A stretch of 48,858 nt of DNA from an uncultured Prevotellaceae bacterium (GCA_902764705.1 CACWWZ010000001.1:1-48858); one strand, 5' to 3'; positions 9,264 through 18,074 are shown, numbered from the stretch's first letter. Program-made: numbers and translations. The notes: generated from the sequence alone by a model not told the origin.

Positions 9264-9566
9264 TTATTCGAACTCGAAGATGTTGAGGAACCCTGTGAGT
9301 TTAAAGACGTTCTTGATGTCGTCGTTCACGTTACGCAATACGACACGGCTTCCCTTCGCCATTGTGACTTTCAGGATGTTGATAAGAATACGCAAACCGC
9401 TGGAGGCAATATATTCCAGGTCCTTGCATTCGAAAACCACTTCCTTGCCTTCGTTCTTGTAGAGCTCTTTCAATACTTCCTCGGCCTCATTGGCTGCCGC
9501 GGTGTCCATCTCTCCTTCTAACGTGACAACGTATTTGCCGTCGATTTCTTTAATTTCTGTATTCAT
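9264..9566 (-). CDS. STAS-domain anti-sigma factor antagonist (SpoIIAA/RsbV-like)
   Basis: A 100-aa single STAS domain. It has the conserved phosphorylation site in YIASSGLRIL (likely S56) and the EGEMDTAAA segment typical of SpoIIAA/RsbV proteins. In partner switching, the kinase phosphorylates this serine and the SpoIIE-type phosphatase removes the phosphate. The dephospho form then releases a target from the kinase. Both enzyme activities are encoded by the gene directly upstream. No sigma-B-like factor is present nearby, so the output is unknown. Confidence 0.9.
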   Translation of the reverse strand: MNTEIKEIDGKYVVTLEGEMDTAAANEAEEVLKELYKNEGKEVVFECKDLEYIASSGLRILINILKVTMAKGSRVVLRNVNDDIKNVFKLTGFLNIFEFE

Positions 9567-9577
9567 CGTATATCATG

Positions 9578-9626
9578 TTTAATGTTTAATCTTTAATGTT
9601 TAATGTTTAATCTTTAATGTTTAATC
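9578..9626 (-). repeat. Heptamer array (7 units) holding the stop codon of the SpoIIE gene
   Basis: Seven TTTAATG/TTTAATC units in strict 7-nt phase. The stop codon of the upstream phosphatase gene (complement of 9614-9616) and its last few codons (KIKH) fall inside the array. It supplies most of the 47-nt spacer before the STAS gene. Confidence 0.85.
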
Positions 9627-11794
9627 TTTTTCATCAGTGTCAATATGTTTCGCCCCTCTATGCGTTCGTAATTGATACTGTCCATCAGTTCACGTACCAG
9701 GAGGATGCCCAGTCCGCCAACCTGTCGCTCCTCAGCCGATAACGTGATGTCGGTTTTCTCTTTCGTCGTGGGGTCGAAGGGCTTGCCGGCATCGATAATC
9801 TGGCAGTGCAGGGTATTGCCGTCAGACGCTATTTTGATGGTGACGTTACCCTCTGTGCCAGTGGGATAGGCATAGTTGATGACGTTGACAACCGCTTCTT
9901 CAATAGCAAGTCGCAACTGGCGGCCCAGCGATTTCTGGATATCCAGTTTCTCTGTCACCGATTTCATGAAACTGCTGAAGCGTGCCACTTCGTGGACATC
10001 GTTCTTCAGCGTCAGGGTCTCGGCGAAACTGCTTTCAAACTGCTTGGGCATGTAGCGAATAGCAAGCATCGTCAGGTCGTCACTCTGTTCTACACCACCC
10101 ACAAAGGAGTGTACTTCAGAATGCATCTTTTCCAACAGCTGTCTCGGGGCCAGGCCTGCGGAATTGTTCAGGGAACTCATCATACGGTCTGCTCCGAATT
10201 GTTTGCGCTGTTTGTTCATGGCCTCGGTCACTCCGTCGGTATAGAGGAATATCATAGAACCGTTTTCTAACGTTGTCTCCTGCATCTCATAGTTAAAGTC
10301 ATCAAAGACTCCAATAGGCAGGTTGGGCTTGACGGGCAGTTCGGTAGCCAATTCTTCATTCAGAATGACCGGCGCATCATGTCCTGCATTGCAATAGCAG
10401 AAATGTCCTGTGGGCAGGTCAAGAATTCCAATGAACAGCGTGACAAACATATTTGATTCATTGCCCTCGCAAGCAGCTCCATTGATGGCCCTCATGATGT
10501 TTGCAGGATTGCTTTGGTGAGTAGAGATGGCACGGACCCATGTGTGTATGACAGCCATGAGTATGGCAGCAGGCACGCCCTTGCCGCTGACGTCGCCAAT
10601 ACAGAAGAACAGCTTTTCGTCGCGGACAAAATAGTCGAACAGATCGCCGCCGACTTCTCGCGCTGGCAACAGGAATCCGTAGATGTCAATATCATCCCGT
10701 TCGGCTGGCATCTGCTTCGGCAACATCTGCATCTGGATATTGCTGGCAACATGCAACTCATTGTCAATACGGTCCTTTTCCTTCTGGGTCTTCTTCAGTT
10801 TGCTGTTGTTCTTGATGAAATACCTGATAATGAATCCCAGCACAATCAAACCAGCCAGTGTTGTCAGCAGAATGGTCCGGTGCATCTGTCTGAGCGGGCC
10901 GAAGACCTCATCGTCATAGCATACCACAGCAATCTGCCAGTCGGGTTTCTCCTTGATGGAGGCATAATAGATATACCCCTTCGCATGGTCTTCCGGGTCG
11001 CGGAATGTGGCAATCTTGCACCTGCCATTCTTGCTCGTTTTCTTGGTTACGCTACTGTCGTTAATGACGCTGACGATATGTTTCACGTCTCTTGCATCTA
11101 CAATATCGGGGTTTGGACCGGCGATCAGCTGTCCATCCTTGGTCAACAGCAAATCGAACGATGACTCGTAGATGTGTCTGTGGTTCAGCGTATCACCCAG
11201 CATTCTGGTCGAAACATCCAGTCCGAACACGGCCACGACATGCTTCGGCTTGTCATGAATGGGAACGGAGTAACTCACCAGTTCCAGTCCGGTAAACCGG
11301 TCATGGTAAGGGTCAAACCATAATGGGGCATCCGTCGACAGCACTTTGTTGAATGGCACAGAGTGCGTGTAGTCGATATCTGGGCCAATCACGTGTCGTC
11401 GGATGGTTCCGTGGTCCCAATAGCAAAAAGGTTCAAACAGTCGTCCCTTCTCAGGATAATAGTCGGGCACGAAGGCAATCCAGCAACCGACAAGGTTAGG
11501 ATGCGACCTGAGCACTCCCTCCATGATTCCAAACATGGAGTCTGGCATGGCGATGTTCCGTTCCATCTCCCACAGGTGGCCCATCAGCGAGTTCTCGGAA
11601 AGGTTCAGAGAATTCTTAACCACCATGGCCTTCATGGTGAGCTCAGTCTCTGCGCGCTTTTCCAACTCGTTGGCCATCATCCCATGGAAATAGTAGAATT
11701 GAACGCCGGAAATCAGCTCCAGAGCGATGGCTGCGAAAATGATATTCAGGACAACCTTGTTCTTCAACATGAAAGTCATAGGACGGAATGCCAT
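9614..11794 (-). CDS. Membrane sensor SpoIIE-type phosphatase fused to RsbW-like kinase domain
   Basis: A 726-aa protein. A transmembrane helix (about 12-34), an extracytoplasmic Cache-like sensor (about 40-300) and a second helix (about 305-327) precede a short coiled segment. The PP2C/SpoIIE phosphatase domain (about 360-590) carries VGGDLFDYF, IGDVSGKGVPAA, CNAGHDAP, LYTDGVTEA and SDDLTM motifs. A GHKL ATPase domain (about 610-722) has IEEAVVNVINYAY and GGLGILLV boxes, like RsbW/SpoIIAB kinases. One polypeptide can therefore sense, phosphorylate and dephosphorylate, presumably on the STAS protein encoded next. The start lies beside a heptamer array that also contains the pepT stop. An outer-membrane barrel and an antiporter follow in the same run. 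Confidence 0.88.
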   Translation of the reverse strand: MAFRPMTFMLKNKVVLNIIFAAIALELISGVQFYYFHGMMANELEKRAETELTMKAMVVKNSLNLSENSLMGHLWEMERNIAMPDSMFGIMEGVLRSHPNLVGCWIAFVPDYYPEKGRLFEPFCYWDHGTIRRHVIGPDIDYTHSVPFNKVLSTDAPLWFDPYHDRFTGLELVSYSVPIHDKPKHVVAVFGLDVSTRMLGDTLNHRHIYESSFDLLLTKDGQLIAGPNPDIVDARDVKHIVSVINDSSVTKKTSKNGRCKIATFRDPEDHAKGYIYYASIKEKPDWQIAVVCYDDEVFGPLRQMHRTILLTTLAGLIVLGFIIRYFIKNNSKLKKTQKEKDRIDNELHVASNIQMQMLPKQMPAERDDIDIYGFLLPAREVGGDLFDYFVRDEKLFFCIGDVSGKGVPAAILMAVIHTWVRAISTHQSNPANIMRAINGAACEGNESNMFVTLFIGILDLPTGHFCYCNAGHDAPVILNEELATELPVKPNLPIGVFDDFNYEMQETTLENGSMIFLYTDGVTEAMNKQRKQFGADRMMSSLNNSAGLAPRQLLEKMHSEVHSFVGGVEQSDDLTMLAIRYMPKQFESSFAETLTLKNDVHEVARFSSFMKSVTEKLDIQKSLGRQLRLAIEEAVVNVINYAYPTGTEGNVTIKIASDGNTLHCQIIDAGKPFDPTTKEKTDITLSAEERQVGGLGILLVRELMDSINYERIEGRNILTLMKKIKH

Positions 11795-11836
11795 CTAATC
11801 TCTCAACTCTAATCTTTCAACGTTCAATGTTCAATC
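11795..11836 (-). repeat. Heptamer array (6 units) between pepT and the SpoIIE gene
   Basis: Six 7-nt units grading from CTAATCT/CTCAACT to TTCAATG/TTCAATC. The pepT stop (complement of 11831-11833) is inside the array, which ends directly at the ATG of the SpoIIE gene. Confidence 0.8.
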
Positions 11837-13054
11837 ATTATATTTTGCCGTTATCTCGCAAATCTTGACGATGACCTGCATGGCCTTTTCCATTGACTGG
11901 ATGGGTACGAACTCGTAAGGACCGTGGAAATTAATGCCACCGGCAAAGATGTTGGGGCAAGGGAGACCCTTGAACGACAACTGGGCACCGTCCGTACCAC
12001 CGCGGATGGGCTTCACCTTGGGAGCCACGCCGCATTCCTGCATGGCGCGCAGCACCAGGTCGATGACGTGCATCTGGTCGTCAATCTTTTCCTTCATATT
12101 GTAATACTGGTCCTTTACGACGGCCGTCACCGTTCCTTCACCGTATTTCTCGTTCATCGCTGCTACGCAGTTTTCGATGAAACGCTTGCGGTCCTCGAAA
12201 GTGTCGCGGTCGTGGTCGCGGATGATGTACGACATCGTGGCCTGTTCGATATTGCTTTGAATGCCCAGCAGATGGTAGAACCCCTGATAGCCCTCGGTGG
12301 TCTCGGGTGTCTCGTCCTCGGGCAGCATCTTGGCTAACTCCGCAGCCAGCGCGTTGGCATTCACCATCTTGCCCTTGGCGTAGCCTGGATGCACGCTAAC
12401 GCCCTTGATGGTAATCTTCGCAGAGGCGGCATTAAAGTTCTCAAACTCCAGTTCACCTACGTCGCCACCGTCCATCGTATAAGCCCACTGACAACCGAAT
12501 TTCTCTACGTCGAAATGGTGGGCACCCATGCCGATCTCCTCGTCGGGGTTGAAGGCAATGCGTATCTTGCCGTGCTTAATCTCCTTATGTTCCTGCAGAT
12601 AGACCATTGCCTGCACGATTTCGGCAATACCCGCCTTGTCGTCGGCTCCAAGCAATGTGGTGCCGTCGGTCACGATCAGGTCCTCGCCAACGTGCTGCAA
12701 CAGCTCTGGAAACTTCTTCGGACTCGACACAATACCCTCTGACAGCAGGATGTCGCTTCCGTCGTAATTCCTCACAATCTGGGGCTTGATGTCGGCTCCC
12801 GAGCAGTCGGGGCTGGTGTCGTAGTGCGAGATGAAGCCTATCACGGGCACATTCTCCTTCGTGTTGGCCTTCAGCGTGGCATAGATATAGCCTTGCTCGT
12901 CCAGCTCCACATCGTCCAGACCTTCGCGCTCCAATTCTTTTTTCAGGTATTCAGCAAATATCAGTTGCTTACTGGTACTGGGTACAGTAGTGCTCTCTTC
13001 GCTCGACTGCGTGTCGAACTTCGTATAGTTCAAAAACCTTTCAATAATATCCAT
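11831..13054 (-). CDS. pepT: Peptidase T (tripeptide aminopeptidase)
   Basis: A 407-aa cytosolic M20-family metallopeptidase of the normal PepT length. Metal ligands and catalytic residues are seen in [10 protein letters not shown], the GADDKAG box, [12 protein letters not shown] and, near the C-terminus, [14 protein letters not shown] Lid/dimerisation domain occupies the centre. PepT removes the N-terminal residue from tripeptides and works at the end of peptide catabolism, which suits a proteolytic gut or oral anaerobe. It heads the minus-strand run 11.8-5.6 kb, with a TAATTTTG -7 element at 13081-13088 (minus strand). Whether the downstream stress genes share this transcript is an inference from the 36-nt spacing. 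Confidence 0.93.
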   Translation of the reverse strand: MDIIERFLNYTKFDTQSSEESTTVPSTSKQLIFAEYLKKELEREGLDDVELDEQGYIYATLKANTKENVPVIGFISHYDTSPDCSGADIKPQIVRNYDGSDILLSEGIVSSPKKFPELLQHVGEDLIVTDGTTLLGADDKAGIAEIVQAMVYLQEHKEIKHGKIRIAFNPDEEIGMGAHHFDVEKFGCQWAYTMDGGDVGELEFENFNAASAKITIKGVSVHPGYAKGKMVNANALAAELAKMLPEDETPETTEGYQGFYHLLGIQSNIEQATMSYIIRDHDRDTFEDRKRFIENCVAAMNEKYGEGTVTAVVKDQYYNMKEKIDDQMHVIDLVLRAMQECGVAPKVKPIRGGTDGAQLSFKGLPCPNIFAGGINFHGPYEFVPIQSMEKAMQVIVKICEITAKYND

Positions 13055-13080
13055 AATCCTGTTTTATGTTAATATGGATG

Positions 13081-13088
13081 CAAAATTA
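13081..13088 (-). promoter_or_regulatory. -7 promoter element (TAATTTTG) of pepT
   Basis: On the minus strand TAATTTTG lies 26 nt before the pepT ATG. It is a weaker match than the TAnCTTTG elements elsewhere but sits in a good position. Confidence 0.55.
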
Positions 13089-13149
13089 ATAATAATTGAG
13101 GAAAATACCAAATTTTATTTGAACTTTTGCTAGTTTCATGGAAAATGAT

Positions 13150-13157
13150 TACTTTTG
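13150..13157 (+). promoter_or_regulatory. -7 promoter element (TACTTTTG) of the small membrane protein gene
   Basis: TACTTTTG ends 33 nt before the ATG at 13191. An in-frame ATG at 13155 lies inside this element, which is why the later start is preferred. Confidence 0.65.
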
Positions 13158-13190
13158 CAGCGTCAATCAATACTCAACAACAATACAACT

Positions 13191-13745
13191 ATGACATTCC
13201 AAGAATCCACAGCAGCACTGAACGAACTTCGTCGTGACTGCGCCAAACAACAGAAAAAAGGTTTACACTTTATCCTCGCCTCCATCTTCATCTGGGCCGC
13301 CGTATGGATAGTGCATCTCGCCGCTCTGCCCATCGAGACGAAGAATCTCCTGACGTTCTGTGTGGCTTGTCCGCTGCTGCCGTTGGCTTGGATGATTTCA
13401 AAACTCATAAATGTCGACTTTCAGGGCAAGAGTAATCCCCTTACGTCATTAGGCCTACTCTTCTCGGTAAACCAAATTCTTTACATTCTTATTGCCATGT
13501 GGGTGTTCAGCGCCGTACCCGAGAAGATGCTCATGGTCTATGCCATGATTTTCGGAGCCCACCTGTTGCCTTACAGCTGGGTCTACCAGTCGAAGAGTTA
13601 CATGCTGATGTCCATCCTTGTGCCCATCCTGGCACTCGTCGTGGGCCTTATAGCCCAGCCCCATGTGCTGGCCGGCATCATGTTCGGCCTCGAAATCGCC
13701 TTCTCCATAGCCTTGGTCGTGGAAAACAAAGCTTTGGAATCGTAA
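13191..13745 (+). CDS. Polytopic membrane protein, DUF7010-like
   Basis: 184 residues from ATG 13191. A short charged N-terminus (NELRRDCAKQQKKG) is followed by about six hydrophobic helices. The protein ends in a short polar tail. Length, helix number and the YSWVYQSKSYMLMSI segment fit the DUF7010 family of small membrane proteins, whose role is not established. That family assignment is from memory and tentative. The gene is a single transcription unit between pepT (divergent) and an OMP gene. Confidence 0.6.
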   Translation: MTFQESTAALNELRRDCAKQQKKGLHFILASIFIWAAVWIVHLAALPIETKNLLTFCVACPLLPLAWMISKLINVDFQGKSNPLTSLGLLFSVNQILYILIAMWVFSAVPEKMLMVYAMIFGAHLLPYSWVYQSKSYMLMSILVPILALVVGLIAQPHVLAGIMFGLEIAFSIALVVENKALES

Positions 13746-13798
13746 CTGAGCTTAGTCATTTTTCTGCATCATTATTTGGTTATTAATGAATAAGTTTG

Positions 13799-13806
13799 TA
13801 CTTTTG
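13799..13806 (+). promoter_or_regulatory. -7 promoter element (TACTTTTG) of the small OMP gene
   Basis: TACTTTTG lies 24 nt before the ATG at 13831. Confidence 0.65.
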
Positions 13807-13830
13807 CACCATTAATTACAAATATAAGGA

Positions 13831-14445
13831 ATGAAAAAGATTGTTTTGATAGCAACAGCATTGTTGCTTTGCGTGAGTTCAAAAGCCCAGAATGCCGTGG
13901 GCAGCTGGAGCCTTCAGCCCAAGGCTGGTATTAATCTGGCAACGATGACGAACGACGACGACGCAAAGATTCGTGTCGGACTTGTGGCTGGTGCCGAACT
14001 GGAATATCAGGCATCATCGTTGCTCTCAATTTCAGCGGGTGCCCTCTATTCTCAGCAGGGAGCCAAAGCTAAAGTTGAAGGTATCGACGGAACCATCAAG
14101 ATGGACTATGTGAATGTGCCGATTCTGGCAAATTTCCATGTGGCTCAAGGACTGGCCGTCAAGGTGGGCATACAACCAGGTTTCCTTATTAACGACAAGG
14201 TTGAAGTTTCGGCAAACGGTGTTTCTGCTGAGGTGGAATTGAAGGAATCCTATCGTGCACTTGGTGTCGATGTAGACATACCCTCTGTGGATTTCGCAAT
14301 ACCTCTTGGTGTGTCTTATGAGTATAGCCATGTCGTCTTGGATGCACGCTATAACTTCAGTCTGACGAATGCCATCTCTGTTCTCGGAGAGTCAACCAAA
14401 CACAGCGTGTTACAGATAACGCTTGGATATAAGTTTTCATTATAA
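13831..14445 (+). CDS. Small outer-membrane beta-barrel protein (porin family)
   Basis: A 204-aa protein with a signal peptide (about 1-19, cleavage near SSKA|Q). The strand-rich body is like the OMP_b-brl domain, with repeated segments of the SWSLQPKAGINLATM and DARYNFSLTNAIS kind, and the final strand LGYKFSL ends in a hydrophobic residue. Such 8-10-stranded barrels are common in Bacteroidota, and most have no known ligand. It has its own promoter and converges on the scar locus. A large palindrome follows its stop. Confidence 0.8.
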   Translation: MKKIVLIATALLLCVSSKAQNAVGSWSLQPKAGINLATMTNDDDAKIRVGLVAGAELEYQASSLLSISAGALYSQQGAKAKVEGIDGTIKMDYVNVPILANFHVAQGLAVKVGIQPGFLINDKVEVSANGVSAEVELKESYRALGVDVDIPSVDFAIPLGVSYEYSHVVLDARYNFSLTNAISVLGESTKHSVLQITLGYKFSL

Positions 14446-14466
14446 ATTGTGGCCCCTTTGCCGTTT

Positions 14467-14532
14467 TTAGTCCGTAGGGAGCGAACTCTCAGTACGTCCC
14501 GTACGTACTGGCAGTCCGCAGGGACGGACTAA
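14467..14532. repeat. Compound palindrome with AGTCCG arms
   Basis: Outer arms 14467-14475 and 14524-14532 are a perfect 9-bp inverted repeat (TTAGTCCGT). An inner perfect 7-bp inverted repeat (AGTACGT) lies at 14491-14497/14503-14509 with a 5-nt loop. AGTCCGYAGGGA also occurs twice in direct orientation. It sits between two convergent reading frames, so it may terminate transcription. Its layered structure also resembles REP-like elements. Shorter AGTCCG...CGGACT palindromes occur in the methyltransferase gene near 30.0 kb. Confidence 0.6.
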
Positions 14533-14551
14533 TATTCGGAAGACGGCAGAA

Positions 14552-14875
14552 TCATTGAACCTTGTCCTTATCCTGCTGTAGCTTTTGGTCAGCAAGGAAA
14601 TCCTTGTGAAGCTGTTTTTCCAATTTTCCTTTTTCCCGCTGTTTGAGATAGTCCTCCAAGACTTCCACCTTTCCTGTTAGTTTGCGGTTGGGTTCGTAAA
14701 AATCCAACAGTGCCTTGATTGCCTTTACGAAAAGAGGCTCGTCCAATTGCTTCACTTTCTCTGTCAGACAGTAATAGGATGCGGCAGCAATAAATGCTGT
14801 GAAATATGGCATAGACTCTTGTGAGAGTGCTAACGTGCTTAATTTTTCTCCAATAGCGATATTTACATCCTCCGA
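14552..14875 (-). pseudogene. C-terminal fragment of an unrecognised helical protein
   Basis: About 107 codons read as a normal protein end: an alpha-helical segment (ESMPYFTAFIAAASYYC, then LFVKAIKALLDFYEP), a charged coiled-coil-like stretch and a lysine-rich tail. Upstream of 14876 the frame stays open to 15031, but only because it crosses the antisense strand of a flavoprotein-gene copy. The N-terminal part of the apparent 159-aa frame is therefore not native. I do not recognise the family. It looks like a gene that lost its 5' part at a recombination junction. Confidence 0.55.
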
Positions 14876-15202
14876 TGCGACTACCCCATTCACAACCACA
14901 TCATCCTCATCGGTGATGCGGGCGGTTTCCCCAACCGACTGACTGCCGAAGGTCTCTATTACGCTTTCCTCACGGCCAGCCATGCCGCCGCCGCATACAC
15001 ACCTACTTGGGCTGAATACATATTGATACAAGCCCCAGCCTTAAGCGGTAAAGTCACAGTACTTGGCACAAGGAAGGTTGGCGATAAATCGTATATGATT
15101 CTGAGATTGTCCGACCTCCGCTTTGATGCCATTGACCACTCTTGCGTCTATTCAATAAACGGAACTGTCGAATACGAAATTTGGGACATTCAACAGGAAT
15201 GA
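14843..15202 (+). pseudogene. Chimeric frame: flavoprotein fragment (14876-14990) joined to an unknown C-terminal fragment
   Basis: No start codon is present, and an in-frame TAA lies at 14840. Positions 14876-14990 match the minus strand of 17231-17345 (the geranylgeranyl-reductase-like gene) at 111 of 115 bases. All four differences fall at third codon positions and are silent (codons for the protein segment CDYPIHNH to HAA). After the junction the frame continues for about 70 codons, through segments such as TWAEYILIQAP and GTVEYEIWDIQQE, to TGA. That tail is protein-like but unrecognised. The pattern indicates a recombination scar, not a working gene. Confidence 0.7.
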
Positions 15203-15261
15203 CCAAAGACTCAAAAAAACAAATAATCCTGCACTTTTTTGGTGGTTTAGGAATTAGTTCG

Positions 15262-15269
15262 TACCTTTG
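15262..15269 (+). promoter_or_regulatory. -7 promoter element (TACCTTTG) of the LRR protein gene
   Basis: TACCTTTG lies 37 nt before ATG 15307. It rules out the earlier in-frame ATG codons upstream of it as starts. Confidence 0.7.
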
Positions 15270-15306
15270 CATGTCCAACGATGTTTTACAAATAAAAACG
15301 CAGATT

Positions 15307-17007
15307 ATGACTCATAGTATTGCAATAATCATTCTGACAATCACGTTGCTGGCAGCGCCTGTCCGCGTGTCGGCAGGAAAGACGGTGACCGTTTCGGCAG
15401 GAAACCTGCAAAGCTTGTTTGACACATACGACCTGACTTATGAGCGTGACCTGACACTGGAAGGCACGATTAACGGCTCGGACGTGAGGGTGTTGCGTAA
15501 ATGGGCTAATTCCCAAAGGACGCTGAATCTCTCGGATTGCCGGATTGTGGCGGGCGGAGATCCCTACTACGAAGACTATACAACGGAAGACGACGTCATC
15601 GGTCCCTATATGTTTGCCGACAAGGAGTTTAAGAGTCTGGTGCTGCCCAACACGCTGAAGAAGATTGGCGACTATGCCCTCACCTTCTGTGGCGACAGTC
15701 TCGTCTTTCCGCCTACGCTGACGTGGATAGGCGACCATGCCATCACCAAGAACCTGTTTAAGCGGCTGCATATTCCTGCCACGCTCGTGCACATCGGCAA
15801 TGGCGCCCTGAACGGAAACATCAGTCTGGAGGATGTGACCATAGACGAAGGCAACCCGGAATTCGTGCTGGAGGACGGCTATCTGTACACCCGCGACCAC
15901 ACCCGTCTGCTGTCCTACTTCGGGCCTATCGGCACGCGGGCAGAAAGCTTTACCATCCGGCCTGAAGTGAAGATTATCGACGACAAGGCCTTCAACTACC
16001 ACCGCAGCTACAACATCACACTCAATGAGCAAGTGGAGTATATCGGCGAAGAGGCCTTCAAATATGTGCTTCACGACATGGCTCCCCATCAGAAAAAACT
16101 GGTCATCCCCAACTCGGTTACCTATATCGGTGCCTTTGCCTTTGAGAATTGCTATATGGACGAGGTCATCATCTCTGACAATGTGGATTATCTGCGTGAA
16201 GGAACCTTTCGAACCTGCTTTATAGACAAGATTCACCTGCCGGTGAATTTGAAGCATATAGGAAAGTATGCATTGAGCAACAATCTTATGCATGATCTCG
16301 TACTGCCCGATGGTATAGAGAGAATAGAAGAGCGCTCGCTCGTCGGGCTGAATGTGAAAAAGCTGGTGATTCCGAAGAGCGTACCTCTAATTGAGGAATT
16401 TGCTTTCTATGGTATCTCTGCAGACACTATCGACATCCAGGCTCCAGTCGACACTATACCCAAGGCCGCTTTCTACAGCAGCCAGTCGCTGGTAAAACTC
16501 ATCCTGCCACCGACCGTCAAGCGTATAGGACAATCGGCTTTCTACGAGTGTTACCGTCTGAAGGACTGCAAATTACCTGACGGACTGGAAGAAATCGGCC
16601 CATGGGCACTGGCTGGCGCAGACTACATGAAAGAGTGGCACATACCAGCCTCGGTACGCAAGATAGAAAATGCAGCCTTTGCCGTTCCCAATTTCTCGTC
16701 GCACACGGTCTATATGTATTCGCAGGAACCGCCAGCAGAAACCGATGCTCAGGCCTTCAAGGACTGGACAATGCAGGAGTCGGTGCTCTACGTTCCCCAA
16801 GGTTGCATTGAGCATTATCAGCAAGCCCCATGGAACACTTTCGGGGAGATTCGTGAGTTCGAGGCGACCAGCGTCAAATCCATTCCCTCTGCTTCTGACG
16901 ATATGGAGCAACGCAGTTTCGATTTAGGCGGACGTCCCGTCTCCGACAGCCATCACGGTCTGCGCATTGTGATGACTCCCAACGGGACTAAAAAGGTCGT
17001 CAAGTAA
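15307..17007 (+). CDS. BspA-like leucine-rich-repeat surface protein
   Basis: 566 residues from ATG 15307, which gives a clean signal peptide (IAIIILTITLLAAPVRVSA|G). An in-frame ATG at 15271 also lies behind the promoter but leaves the signal less N-terminal. The body is a series of LRR_5/BspA repeats with the pattern LxLPxxLxxIGxxAF (for example VIPNSVTYIGAFAF and ILPPTVKRIGQSAF). The last 35 residues (FDLGGRPVS, then GLRIVMTPNGTKKVVK) resemble a weak T9SS type A sorting domain. BspA-type proteins of oral and gut Bacteroidales bind host proteins or other cells, and this role is inferred from the family. Confidence 0.8.
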   Translation: MTHSIAIIILTITLLAAPVRVSAGKTVTVSAGNLQSLFDTYDLTYERDLTLEGTINGSDVRVLRKWANSQRTLNLSDCRIVAGGDPYYEDYTTEDDVIGPYMFADKEFKSLVLPNTLKKIGDYALTFCGDSLVFPPTLTWIGDHAITKNLFKRLHIPATLVHIGNGALNGNISLEDVTIDEGNPEFVLEDGYLYTRDHTRLLSYFGPIGTRAESFTIRPEVKIIDDKAFNYHRSYNITLNEQVEYIGEEAFKYVLHDMAPHQKKLVIPNSVTYIGAFAFENCYMDEVIISDNVDYLREGTFRTCFIDKIHLPVNLKHIGKYALSNNLMHDLVLPDGIERIEERSLVGLNVKKLVIPKSVPLIEEFAFYGISADTIDIQAPVDTIPKAAFYSSQSLVKLILPPTVKRIGQSAFYECYRLKDCKLPDGLEEIGPWALAGADYMKEWHIPASVRKIENAAFAVPNFSSHTVYMYSQEPPAETDAQAFKDWTMQESVLYVPQGCIEHYQQAPWNTFGEIREFEATSVKSIPSASDDMEQRSFDLGGRPVSDSHHGLRIVMTPNGTKKVVK

Positions 17008-17036
17008 ATTCCTGGTATTTGTATGAATGGTTTTAT

Positions 17037-18059
17037 TCATGGTCTGACGACTGTTCCGGTTATCCTGTTGTAGCACCTCGTCAGGAAACCGGGGAAGTTG
17101 TTGCAGAGGAATCGTAACAGCCAGAGGCCGGTTTTGCTATAGAAGAAACGGGCCTCCCAGAGCTCTTTCTTCTTGTGGGCAAACACCTTGGCGTTGACTT
17201 CGGCAAACGGTCGTCCGCTGGTGATGGCCTCGGCGGCATGGCTGGCCGTGAGGAAAGCGTAATAGAGCCCTTCGGCCGTCAGTCGGTTGGGGAACCCGCC
17301 CGCATCGCCGATGAGGATGATGTGGTTGTGAATGGGGTAGTCGCAGCTGCGGGGAATGAAGGCTCCCTTGGGTTTCAGGTCGGGACAGCCCATTTGGTTG
17401 AGTACCTGACGGAACCGCTGGGGCGTGGCATTCCCGTCGCCAAAGCCTTGCACGTCGCAGGCTTCGTTGGGGAAACAGTAATAATAGCCCTGCTCGTAAG
17501 TCTTCGAGACGTTGATGACGATGGCATTGTCGGGCGACTTCGGTCCATACTGCTCCATCCACAGGAAACCATGATCCGACTGGGGATTTAGGTGTTTTCT
17601 GACCCTGCTGTTGGCACCGTCGGCACCCACCAGATACTCGCAGGCCACCTGTCTGCCAGACTTCAGTGTCACGATGATTTGTCCGTCCTTCTCTTCAATC
17701 AGGTCCAGTGCATCATTGGCGAAAGCACCTCCGCTATTCTGGTATTCCTGCAGCAGTTGGGCATCAAACTCGCGGCGCTTCACGATGCGTAGCTCCTGGT
17801 TCATGTGCAGGTCGAACACTTGTTTGCCTTCGACCAGCAGCTTCAATCGGTTTACGCTGTTGTAGTCGTAGTGAAAAGTAGGCAGCAGGCTGTTGAGCAA
17901 TTGGCAGGAACGGGGTGTCAGTCCGCCGCCACAAATCTTGTCGCGTGGAAACACGGCACGATCAATCAACAAGCAGTCAACGTTCTGCTTCTTCAACAGC
18001 AGTGCGCACGTGCTTCCCGCCGGCCCTGCACCAATTATCAAAACCTTTACTTTTTCCAT
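17037..18059 (-). CDS. FAD-dependent oxidoreductase, geranylgeranyl-reductase family
   Basis: A 340-aa protein. The N-terminal Rossmann motif GAGPAGSTCALLL (from about residue 9) binds FAD. ICGGGLTPRS and the second FAD motif LIGDAGGFPNRLTAEGLYYA (near 245) are typical of the GGR/flavin monooxygenase-like family. Members reduce isoprenoid double bonds or hydroxylate quinone-type substrates. The substrate here is unknown. The gene is monocistronic, with its -7 element only 7 nt upstream of the ATG. A 115-bp piece covering the second FAD motif is present as a diverged copy at 14876-14990. Confidence 0.8.
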   Translation of the reverse strand: MEKVKVLIIGAGPAGSTCALLLKKQNVDCLLIDRAVFPRDKICGGGLTPRSCQLLNSLLPTFHYDYNSVNRLKLLVEGKQVFDLHMNQELRIVKRREFDAQLLQEYQNSGGAFANDALDLIEEKDGQIIVTLKSGRQVACEYLVGADGANSRVRKHLNPQSDHGFLWMEQYGPKSPDNAIVINVSKTYEQGYYYCFPNEACDVQGFGDGNATPQRFRQVLNQMGCPDLKPKGAFIPRSCDYPIHNHIILIGDAGGFPNRLTAEGLYYAFLTASHAAEAITSGRPFAEVNAKVFAHKKKELWEARFFYSKTGLWLLRFLCNNFPGFLTRCYNRITGTVVRP

Positions 18060-18066
18060 GAGATTG

Positions 18067-18074
18067 CAAAGGTA
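18067..18074 (-). promoter_or_regulatory. -7 promoter element (TACCTTTG) of the flavoprotein gene
   Basis: On the minus strand TACCTTTG is followed by only 7 nt before the ATG at 18059, which implies a near-leaderless mRNA. Confidence 0.7.

Noticed and set aside
14552-15031. A single 159-aa minus-strand protein
   Set aside because: Its first 50 residues are the antisense reading of a flavoprotein-gene fragment, so only the C-terminal part can be native.
15142-15306. N-terminal extension of the LRR protein
   Set aside because: The first part overlaps the scar locus, and a promoter at 15262 lies within it. The signal peptide starts at 15307.
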